This document shows positions 1 to 6,122 of a DNA stretch of 7,676 bases, piece by piece. Source of the stretch: Actinobacteria bacterium UBA3028. GTDB taxonomy: Bacteria > Actinomycetota > Actinomycetes > Nanopelagicales > Nanopelagicaceae. Positions within the stretch are counted from its first letter, which is position 1, and each line of letters begins with the position of its first letter. The notes beneath the pieces were generated by a model, which saw only the letters and a list, made by a program, of their open reading frames with translations, was not told the origin of the DNA and did no database searches. The stretch covers positions 10,446 through 18,121 of the forward strand of contig DFDL01000009.1 in NCBI GenBank assembly GCA_002367715.1. The letters run 5' to 3'. The translations under genes and the position numbers were made by a program.

Positions 1-309
1 CGCCACTCTTCTTTTGGGTATGACCAGAGGCTTGAAGCATTTGGTGAAAAGGGAATGCTGCAGGTAACTAACTTGTCACCAACCAGTGTTCGAAGCTTCA
101 AGGCAGATCACAGCGAACAGCTAGATCCTTATATGAACTTCTTCCTAGAGCGCTATGCCGCCTCTTATCGACAAGAGCTTGCGCTATTTATCGAGAGTAT
201 TCATACCGGAAAACAACTAAACCCGACTTATGAAGATGGCTGCAAAGCGTTGATACTTGCTGACGCTGCTACCGAATCTGCAAAGACGGGTAAGGTTGTA
301 AAACTTTAG
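1..309 (+). CDS. iolG: Inositol 2-dehydrogenase, C-terminal part (5' end outside window)
   Basis: This is the last 102 codons of a Gfo/Idh/MocA-family NAD-dependent dehydrogenase. The frame is open from base 1 and ends with TAG at 307-309, so the ATG at 55 is an internal methionine and not the start. The visible part matches the IolG C-terminal domain: a GYDQRLEAFGEKGML stretch (residues 6-20 of the fragment), then FFLERYAASYRQEL (about 44-57), and a closing DGCKALILADAATES segment before the terminal KVVKL. IolG oxidises myo-inositol to 2-keto-myo-inositol (scyllo-inosose) in the cytoplasm, the first step of inositol catabolism. The N-terminal NAD-binding fold and the catalytic EKP motif lie upstream, outside the window. 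The gene converges on iolE, and its stop codon directly abuts iolE's. The iolE/iolD neighbourhood supports an inositol substrate, although D-chiro- or scyllo-inositol specificity cannot be excluded. Confidence 0.88.
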   Translation, partial: RHSSFGYDQRLEAFGEKGMLQVTNLSPTSVRSFKADHSEQLDPYMNFFLERYAASYRQELALFIESIHTGKQLNPTYEDGCKALILADAATESAKTGKVVKL

Positions 310-1212
310 TTAGAAGCCTTCGCGCTCTAGCTCTGCTAGTACTTTGCGTAAGAATTCAACACTTGCCTTTGCATCGGCAAATGGACCAGCTCCATCTGCT
401 GGCTCTGCGCTAAGTGCATTATCTTGTTCTAAGACAAACCAACCCTCATAGCCAGCCTTGATTAAATTGCGGACAATCTCTCCGATATTTGCATCGCCCT
501 GGCCAAGTGGCGTATATAGACCGGCGAGCATTGCATCGTAATAAGTAACTTCATGGTTTCGGACCTTCTTCGCCATTGCATTATTTACATCTTTTAGGTG
601 CGAGTGTGCAACGCGATCGGCGTGATCCTTTGAGAATGCAACGATATCTGTGCCGCCAATCATCATGTGGCCGGTATCTAAACAGAAGGGAATAGTTGAA
701 CCTTTTAATACCCGGTTTACATGGTCGGCGGTCTCCACCATTGTTCCAACGTGAGGGTGTAATACTGACTTTACGCCGATCTTTGCAGCCTCAGCCTGAA
801 TGCGATTTAGATTGTTAAATAAAATATCCCACTCTGCATCACTAAGCACTGGAAGTTTCTCGTCATAACCAACGATGCCCGAATTTGCAGCAAGAACCAA
901 GGTCTTTGCTCCGGCTGCGGCATAACCTTCGAGCTCTTTCTGCACACCAGGAATTGGATCATGGTCCTGGCGATGCAAGATAACTGGAACAAAGCCGCCG
1001 ACTGCTGTCATGTTATGTTCTTTTAGAATTGAGGCCTTTAGTGCAGGCTCCATTGGGAGAAATCCTTCTGGGCCAAACTCTGTTGCACTAAAGCCAAGTT
1101 CTGCCATCTCTTTTAAAACGCGAGCTGGAGACATCTGATGGCCCCAGCCAGGGACTTCGCAGACTCCCCAAGAAATTGGCGCAGCAGCGATCTTTGCATT
1201 CTTTGCACTCAT
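310..1212 (-). CDS. iolE: Inosose dehydratase (xylose-isomerase-like TIM barrel)
   Basis: A 300-residue protein of the sugar-phosphate isomerase/epimerase TIM-barrel superfamily, close to full IolE length. IolE removes water from scyllo-inosose to give 3D-3,5/4-trihydroxycyclohexane-1,2-dione, the substrate of IolD. Visible signatures: APISWGVCEVPGWG (residues 11-24), TEFGPEG (44-50), HPHVGT (152-157, in the place of the HHHMGT motif of characterised IolE proteins), CLDTGHM (177-183) with a likely metal-ligand Asp179, HSHLKDV (203-209), and a C-terminal FVLEQD (259-264) with a likely ligand Glu262. The start is well supported: AGGAG lies 6 nt upstream, and the ATG overlaps the stop of the hydroxyacid dehydrogenase gene as ATGA, so translation is probably coupled. 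It is the last gene of the minus-strand unit. Another inosose isomerase of the IolI type is the main alternative, but the length and the HPHVGT motif favour IolE. Confidence 0.88.
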   Translation of the reverse strand: MSAKNAKIAAAPISWGVCEVPGWGHQMSPARVLKEMAELGFSATEFGPEGFLPMEPALKASILKEHNMTAVGGFVPVILHRQDHDPIPGVQKELEGYAAAGAKTLVLAANSGIVGYDEKLPVLSDAEWDILFNNLNRIQAEAAKIGVKSVLHPHVGTMVETADHVNRVLKGSTIPFCLDTGHMMIGGTDIVAFSKDHADRVAHSHLKDVNNAMAKKVRNHEVTYYDAMLAGLYTPLGQGDANIGEIVRNLIKAGYEGWFVLEQDNALSAEPADGAGPFADAKASVEFLRKVLAELEREGF

Positions 1213-2165
1213 TTAGTGCTCCTGTCTATATTGTTTTCTAGGTTAGCGGTTGCTTGTGGTTTAGATCCGGTTAGTACATCGCGCACCCCTTGGGCGGCCT
1301 TCTCATAAGTTGCAATCGTTGCCTGATTACTGAGCCCCATTACATGTGGGGTCAGCACAACGTTCTCGTGGTTAAAAATTGGATGAGAAATCGGTGGCTC
1401 AAGATCAAAGACATCTAAACCTAGCCCTGCAAGTTTGCCGATCTGTAGCGCAGAGTATGCGGCATCTAAATCAATTAACGCTCCCCTGGAACAGTTGACC
1501 AGAATTGCCCCCTCCTTTATAGATTTAAAACTCTCGCTATTAAATAACCCAGTTGTCTCTTGCGTTAATGGCAGATGCAGAGTTATGACATCCGATTTGG
1601 ATAGTAGCTCTTCTAATGAGCCAACTTTGATCTCATCTGGAATCTGCGCATATGGATCAAATGCGATTACCTTCATATCAAAAGCTTCTGCAATCTTTGC
1701 AATCCGAGATCCAATTCGACCGTATCCAATGATTCCCAAGCTTGCACCTGCAAGATCTGCGACGGGATAGTTTGTGCGCTGATGCCATTGATCTTGGGCA
1801 ACCAATTTAGTTAGTGGGCCCAGGCGCTTAACTAGGTGCAGAATATGAGCAAAGGCGCCCTCTGCCACAGCGTTTGTATTACTGCCCGGCGTTATGACAA
1901 TTGGGATATTTCTGGCTGCGGCCTCTGCAAGATCAACGAGTTCGGTTCCGACTCCCGTCCGGGCAATAACCTTTAAGTTTGGCATCGAATCAAATACTGA
2001 TTTATTAAATTTAAATGCTGCTCGAACAAGTGCGCCCTGGGCCAGCGCTAAATCTGCCGGCGTTGGATCTTGGATGTAGGTAAATTGAGAGCCCAAAATA
2101 GGTGCAACTATCTCTGCTGCAATTGGCCCAAGGCCCACAACTATTTTCGAGGTGCTATCTCCCAT
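1209..2165 (-). CDS. D-2-hydroxyacid dehydrogenase (phosphoglycerate dehydrogenase-like)
   Basis: A 318-residue NAD-dependent D-isomer-specific 2-hydroxyacid dehydrogenase with the family's split catalytic domain around a Rossmann fold. The nucleotide-binding motif GYGRIG is at residues 147-152, with Asp170 at the end of the next strand, which favours NAD over NADP. The catalytic triad is present: Arg227 in NCSRGALID, Glu256 in DVFDLEPP, and His274 in TPHVMG. ARTGVGTELVD (68-78) resembles SerA-type enzymes, but there is no C-terminal ACT or ASB regulatory domain, so a serine-biosynthesis role is unlikely. Family members interconvert 2-oxo acids and D-2-hydroxy acids (hydroxypyruvate, glyoxylate, sugar-derived acids). 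The substrate here is unknown. The start at 2165 is chosen because it forms TAATG with the preceding gene's stop. A longer frame begins at 2216 (17 more residues, 52-nt overlap) behind a GAGAG, but its extra residues precede the expected family N-terminus. The 3' end overlaps iolE by 4 nt. Confidence 0.87.
   Translation of the reverse strand: MGDSTSKIVVGLGPIAAEIVAPILGSQFTYIQDPTPADLALAQGALVRAAFKFNKSVFDSMPNLKVIARTGVGTELVDLAEAAARNIPIVITPGSNTNAVAEGAFAHILHLVKRLGPLTKLVAQDQWHQRTNYPVADLAGASLGIIGYGRIGSRIAKIAEAFDMKVIAFDPYAQIPDEIKVGSLEELLSKSDVITLHLPLTQETTGLFNSESFKSIKEGAILVNCSRGALIDLDAAYSALQIGKLAGLGLDVFDLEPPISHPIFNHENVVLTPHVMGLSNQATIATYEKAAQGVRDVLTGSKPQATANLENNIDRSTK
1219..1223 (-). promoter_or_regulatory. 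Ribosome binding site of iolE
   Basis: AGGAG on the minus strand, 6 nt before the iolE ATG at 1212 and inside the final codons of the hydroxyacid dehydrogenase gene. With the ATGA stop/start overlap it fixes the iolE start. Confidence 0.65.
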
Positions 2166-2167
2166 TA
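2163..2167 (-). promoter_or_regulatory. TAATG stop/start coupling site
   Basis: On the minus strand the TAA stop of the Gfo/Idh/MocA gene shares its last A with an ATG in the frame of the hydroxyacid dehydrogenase. No strong Shine-Dalgarno lies just upstream, so re-initiation by terminating ribosomes is the likely mode. The site decides the start in favour of 2165 over 2216. Confidence 0.55.
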
Positions 2168-3385
2168 TTTTGCAATCGCTGCCGTTGTTCCCGAGGCTGG
2201 CTTTATTGCAATCCATTTTTTGCTCTCGGCAGATTCTTCAATCGCTGAGACAACTCTTGCGGCTGCCACTGCATCATGGATATTTGAATTTTTAGCACTC
2301 ATTCCAAAGTAGGCCTCTAAGAATTTGCGTGCCTCAACAATCTTTAGATCGTCATAGCCCATTGAAGTTCCGGCGCCTGGTTGAAAGTTTCCAAAGTCGC
2401 CAAATGATGGCGCAGCCATTACGCGTTGATAACCCACGTGATCTCCAGTACGCCCGATTGCAATTTCAATCTCATTCATCCGCTCAAAATCCCATTTGAT
2501 TGAACCTTCGGTGCCATATATTTCAAAGGTATAACTTGCGCGTGGTCCAACTGCTACTCGAGATGCTTCAATAGTTCCGACCGCACCTGTAGCAATTGCA
2601 TTATCGGCAAAGCGAATTAACGCCCCGGCATAATCTTCATTCTCAACTGGCTCTAACTTTCCACCCTCAATTACCGCAAAGTGAGTACCGGTTCCCATCT
2701 CTAACACTGGGCGCTCTGTGATTACGGTCTTTGTAATACCGCTAACTTCACAGATTGGTCCAACTAGATATTGAACTAGATCTGCAAGGTGGCCCATCAA
2801 ATCACCAAGGACTCCACTTCCTGCGAATTTACGGATGAAGCGCCAAGATAGTGCGCCATTTGGTTCCGCTGAATAATCTGCAAAGAATGTTCCGCGAATA
2901 TTGGTGATCCGGCCAAGTGCGCCGCTGGCAATCAACTCTTTTGCATGCTCAACCGCTGGTGCGTTTCGATAGTTAAAGCCGATAGATGTACAAACGCCAG
3001 CAGCTTCGGCTGCCGCCTCTACTGCCTCGGTTTCGCTGGCACCGCGGCCAACCGGCTTCTCAATCCAGAAAGATTTACCAGCCTTTGCCGCTGCAATTCC
3101 AATTTCGGCATGCAAGAAATTTGGAGCACAGATTGATACAACATCTACCTCAGGATGGGCCAGAACATCTCGGTAATCAAGAGTTGAAATCTCATAGCCC
3201 AGGACATCAACTGCATAATCTGCGCGCTCTTGCACGTTATCTGCTGCAATTATCAACCGGGGCTTAATTCCAAGCTCTGGATAGACGATAGGAATTGATT
3301 GGTAGGCGCGTGAATGCACCTTGCCCATCCACCCCACACTTATAAGTCCCACGCCGACGCTGCGCTTTGGATTTCCTGAATTCAT
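2165..3385 (-). CDS. Gfo/Idh/MocA-family oxidoreductase (inositol/sugar dehydrogenase paralogue)
   Basis: A 406-residue NAD(P)-dependent sugar dehydrogenase. The N-terminal Rossmann fold carries a variant dinucleotide motif, GLISVGWMG (residues 13-21), instead of the standard GxGxxG. CAPNFLH (86-92) follows, then the family's catalytic EKP at 109-111 (Lys110) and GFNYR (136-140). GDLMGHLADL (194-203) supplies the DxxxH pair (Asp195, His199) typical of polyol oxidation. It is longer than B. subtilis IolG (about 344 residues), with extra sequence in the C-terminal sheet domain. It lies between the aldolase (9-nt gap, with AGG and TAGG just ahead of the ATG) and the hydroxyacid dehydrogenase (stop/start TAATG). 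With iolD and iolE in the same unit, oxidation of another inositol stereoisomer (scyllo or chiro) or of an inositol-like sugar is the most likely role. The family has very broad specificity, so the exact substrate is open. Confidence 0.87.
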   Translation of the reverse strand: MNSGNPKRSVGVGLISVGWMGKVHSRAYQSIPIVYPELGIKPRLIIAADNVQERADYAVDVLGYEISTLDYRDVLAHPEVDVVSICAPNFLHAEIGIAAAKAGKSFWIEKPVGRGASETEAVEAAAEAAGVCTSIGFNYRNAPAVEHAKELIASGALGRITNIRGTFFADYSAEPNGALSWRFIRKFAGSGVLGDLMGHLADLVQYLVGPICEVSGITKTVITERPVLEMGTGTHFAVIEGGKLEPVENEDYAGALIRFADNAIATGAVGTIEASRVAVGPRASYTFEIYGTEGSIKWDFERMNEIEIAIGRTGDHVGYQRVMAAPSFGDFGNFQPGAGTSMGYDDLKIVEARKFLEAYFGMSAKNSNIHDAVAAARVVSAIEESAESKKWIAIKPASGTTAAIAK

Positions 3386-3394
3386 TGTGCCTAC

Positions 3395-4144
3395 CTATTT
3401 CTTTAGTTGGGTTATGAGGCCGGAGATTGCGCCAGCAAGTAGTGTTGAATCTGAACCAATAGCAATAAATTTAAATCCGAGATTGATAAATTTCTGGGCC
3501 GCTACTGCATCTGCCGCCAAGATTCCAGCTACTTTATTGTTGAGCTTTGCAGCTGCAACAACTTTAGTAATTGCTTCGATAAATATTGGGCTATCGAATT
3601 CTCGAGGCACGCCTAATGCAAAACTTAAATCTAGTGGGCCTACAAACAATATATCTGCGCCATCAATCCCTGCAATCTCATCTATCTCAGAGAGCGCTGA
3701 TAGCGTTTCAATTTGAATAATGCATGCCGCTTGCGCCTTAGTACTTAAGCCAGATAAATCTCGCCCCCACTTCGCGCTCCGGTTATAAGTCGCAACACCA
3801 CGATCGCCGAAAGGTGGGTATGACATATGTTTTACAACTTCACGGACTTGCTCTGCGCTTTGAATTCGAGGAATCATAACTGCGCTGGCACCTGCATCTA
3901 GTGCGCGCCCAATTCTAATTCGTTCTAAAGATTCGACTCGAACTAGAGCCGGAATTTGGTAGGCCATAGCAGCAACAACTGTTGGACCAATTAAATCTTC
4001 ACCGCCACCACCATGTTCAAGATCTAGTAAGACCCAATCTGCGCCACCAACTGCCGCAATCTCAGCAGCCATTGGCGCTCCCATTCCAAGGAAGGTGCCA
4101 ATAGTTAATTGGTTTGGATCGGTAAAGGTGTGGCTAGTGGGCAT
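3395..4144 (-). CDS. HpcH/HpaI-family class II aldolase
   Basis: A metal-dependent (beta/alpha)8 aldolase of the HpcH/HpaI/citrate-lyase group, 249 residues from the chosen start. Members such as HpaI and RhmA cleave 4-hydroxy-2-oxo acids to pyruvate plus an aldehyde. Key residues line up well with E. coli HpaI: His44 in DLEHG (general base, HpaI His45), Arg69 in ALVRV (HpaI Arg70), and metal ligands Glu146 in IQIET and Asp172 in GPLDLS (HpaI Glu149 and Asp175). PPFGDRG is the usual family loop. The ATG at 4144 forms TAATG with the iolD stop and gives an N-terminus of HpaI length. An in-frame ATG at 4156 would add four residues and overlap iolD by 13 nt, but has no well-spaced ribosome binding site. 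The standard inositol pathway does not need this chemistry, so the substrate is uncertain: a 2-keto-3-deoxy sugar acid is the natural guess. Confidence 0.86.
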   Translation of the reverse strand: MPTSHTFTDPNQLTIGTFLGMGAPMAAEIAAVGGADWVLLDLEHGGGGEDLIGPTVVAAMAYQIPALVRVESLERIRIGRALDAGASAVMIPRIQSAEQVREVVKHMSYPPFGDRGVATYNRSAKWGRDLSGLSTKAQAACIIQIETLSALSEIDEIAGIDGADILFVGPLDLSFALGVPREFDSPIFIEAITKVVAAAKLNNKVAGILAADAVAAQKFINLGFKFIAIGSDSTLLAGAISGLITQLKK

Positions 4145-4146
4145 TA
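4142..4146 (-). promoter_or_regulatory. TAATG stop/start coupling site
   Basis: On the minus strand the iolD TAA stop shares its last A with an ATG in the frame of the HpcH/HpaI aldolase. It mirrors the junction at 2163-2167 and favours the 4144 start over the ATG at 4156. Confidence 0.5.
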
Positions 4147-6108
4147 GGCGTGCCATCTCTGCGTTGATAGGCCATCCTCATAATCCTTGCGGATCGCTGC
4201 GACCCAAGGTTGGGTTGAGACTTCGGCTGGGGCTACATCCCACCAGACATTTGAAGCTGGAAGATTTGCATGTTGAACTGTTGGAACAACTATTACAACC
4301 GGACCAGAAATTGATCTGGCATCGGCAAGTGCCTTTCGAATCTCGCCAGGAGTTGTTGCATAGATTGCGCTAGCGCCCATTCCTTCAGACATTTTAATAA
4401 TATCGATATCTAAGTAATCGCCCTCTAGCCTTGGCGCAGCTCCCTTGGCCGCTCCAGCCTCTGCAACTGAGGGACCTGATTGGCGATATCTAAATTCATT
4501 TCCAAAGTGATGGCCAACTCGCCACATCTGTAACCTTCGGATTACTTGGTAGCCATGATTTTCAGATACCACGACTGTCATATTTATTCCCTCTTGCGCA
4601 GCTGTCACTAGTTCAGTTGGTGCCATCAGAAAAGTTCCATCACCAATAAAAACAAGGACTCGCTTGCTCTGATCTGGAGTAGCAAGGCGGACACCGATAC
4701 CTGCAGGAATCTCATATCCCATACAAGAAAAACCAAATTCGAGATGAGCAAATTTTCCATTTGTTGCATCCCAGGCTTTCTGAATATCTCCAGGCGCGCC
4801 ACCCGCTGCAGCAATAATTACATCACCACTCTTTGCACTCTCATTCATTAGCCCAATTAGCTGTCCTTGCGTGATTACCGCATTAGTTTCTGGCGAATCG
4901 GCAACCGTACTCTTATCAAATAGTAGGTCTGGATTAATTGCATCAGCTAGCTGCTTCGCCCAGATAGCTACACCAGTTGAAATCTTTGCTGCCCAATCAG
5001 ATGTGACTTTATAGCCAGCAATCCCTTGAGTAAGTGAAACTAAAGAGAGTTTGGCATCGCCAAGAATTGCTACAGCGCCCTGCTTAATTGCATCGTGTTC
5101 ATTGATATTTATCGATGCAAACTTAACATCTGGATTCTGGAACATTGATTGCGATCCTGTTGCAAAGTCGGTCAATCTAGTGCCAACTGAGATGATTAGA
5201 TCGGCCTGCGCAACTAGCTTGTTTGTCTCGGGAGAGCCTTCTAAACCAAGGCCCATAAGGTGCCAATCACCTGGCTTCTGGATCGCGCCTTTGCCACCAA
5301 AGGTTTCACAGACCGGAATTCCAGTTGCATTTGCTAAATCTTCGAGTTCGCTAGTTGCACCGGAATATATAACTCCGCCGCCCGCAATTATTATCGGGCT
5401 CTTTGCCGCCTTAATCATCTTAGCTACTTGGCCAATATCTTCAAGATCAGGAACTTGGCGCCTAATCTTCCAGATCCGCTCTTCAAAGAAGGCCTTAGGG
5501 AAATCAAAGGCATGCGATTGAATATCTTGAGGCAGAGCTAGGACTACTGCTCCAGTTTCAGCAGGATTTGCTAGAACTCTAAATGCACTTGGAAGTGAGT
5601 AGAGAAGTTGTTCGGGCCTGGTGATTCGATCGAAGTATTTTGCGATCGGCCGAAAGGCATCATTTACTGAGATATCTGGTCCGAGTGAATGTTCGAGTTG
5701 TTGTAGGACCGGACCTTGACGACGAGTTGTATATGAATCACCAGGCAATAAGAGAACTGGTAGATGATTAACGGTTGCAAGTCCTGCAGCTGTGACCATA
5801 TTTAGCGCACCGGGTCCGATAGATGCCGTGACTGCGAAAGTCTGTGTGCGATTTGTTGCTTTGGCAAAACCAATTGCGGCATGAGTTAGGCCTTGTTCAT
5901 TTCGTCCCTGAACAAAGGGAAGAATGTCGTTGTACTGATCTAGCGCCTGTCCAAGTCCGGCAACATTTCCATGACCAAAGATTCCCATGGCAGCTGGGAT
6001 GAAGCGACGCTTAACGCCATCGGCAACTGTGTATTGCGCAGCGATAAATCGAACGACAGCTTGGCCAACAGTTAGCCGCTCAGTTGCTCCATAATTTGGA
6101 TTAGTCAT
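4144..6108 (-). CDS. iolD: 3D-(3,5/4)-trihydroxycyclohexane-1,2-dione hydrolase (ThDP-dependent)
   Basis: A 654-residue ThDP enzyme of the acetolactate-synthase fold, of normal IolD length. IolD opens the ring of the dione made by IolE to give 5-deoxy-glucuronate. The N-terminal pyrimidine-binding domain has the ThDP-activating Glu71 in GRNEQG, followed by TASIGPGALNM (94-104). The central domain is at about 220-360 (AGGGVIYSG 242-250; VGTRLTDFATG 308-318). The C-terminal pyrophosphate domain has GAPGDIQKAWD (437-447), the Mg/ThDP motif starting with GDG at 489-491, and Asn517 in SENHGYQ. The VWWDVAPAEVS tail (621-631) is typical of IolD and separates it from acetolactate synthases. The start lies behind a purine-rich GGAAAGAGGAGAG, 14 nt after the aldehyde dehydrogenase stop. 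The stop overlaps the aldolase start. With iolG and iolE nearby, assignment is firm. Confidence 0.95.
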   Translation of the reverse strand: MTNPNYGATERLTVGQAVVRFIAAQYTVADGVKRRFIPAAMGIFGHGNVAGLGQALDQYNDILPFVQGRNEQGLTHAAIGFAKATNRTQTFAVTASIGPGALNMVTAAGLATVNHLPVLLLPGDSYTTRRQGPVLQQLEHSLGPDISVNDAFRPIAKYFDRITRPEQLLYSLPSAFRVLANPAETGAVVLALPQDIQSHAFDFPKAFFEERIWKIRRQVPDLEDIGQVAKMIKAAKSPIIIAGGGVIYSGATSELEDLANATGIPVCETFGGKGAIQKPGDWHLMGLGLEGSPETNKLVAQADLIISVGTRLTDFATGSQSMFQNPDVKFASININEHDAIKQGAVAILGDAKLSLVSLTQGIAGYKVTSDWAAKISTGVAIWAKQLADAINPDLLFDKSTVADSPETNAVITQGQLIGLMNESAKSGDVIIAAAGGAPGDIQKAWDATNGKFAHLEFGFSCMGYEIPAGIGVRLATPDQSKRVLVFIGDGTFLMAPTELVTAAQEGINMTVVVSENHGYQVIRRLQMWRVGHHFGNEFRYRQSGPSVAEAGAAKGAAPRLEGDYLDIDIIKMSEGMGASAIYATTPGEIRKALADARSISGPVVIVVPTVQHANLPASNVWWDVAPAEVSTQPWVAAIRKDYEDGLSTQRWHA

Positions 6109-6122
6109 CTCTCCTCTTTCCG

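Noticed and set aside
55..309. A short 84-codon plus-strand gene starting at ATG 55
   Set aside because: The frame is open back to base 1 and the residues before the ATG continue the IolG pattern (GYDQRLEAFGEKG), so this is the tail of a larger gene cut by the window edge.
363..402. Small inverted repeats (TTGCC/GGCAA at 363-380 and CCAGC/GCTGG at 386-402) as a terminator for iolG
   Set aside because: The stems are only 5 bp with 7-8 base loops, have no T-tract, and lie within the iolE coding sequence.
1435..2079. Plus-strand frames within the hydroxyacid dehydrogenase region
   Set aside because: They are antisense shadows of a complete, motif-rich dehydrogenase.
3321..3716. Plus-strand frame of 131 codons
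   Set aside because: It lies antisense to the aldolase and the start of the Gfo/Idh/MocA gene, shows no recognisable family pattern, and its composition follows from the coding strand.
5051..5521. Plus-strand frame of 156 codons
   Set aside because: It is antisense inside iolD, which is intact with all its ThDP motifs. The frame has no recognisable domain.
4144..6108. Acetolactate synthase or another ThDP decarboxylase instead of IolD
   Set aside because: The length of 654 residues, the VWWDVAPAEVS tail and the iolE/iolG neighbourhood fit IolD better.
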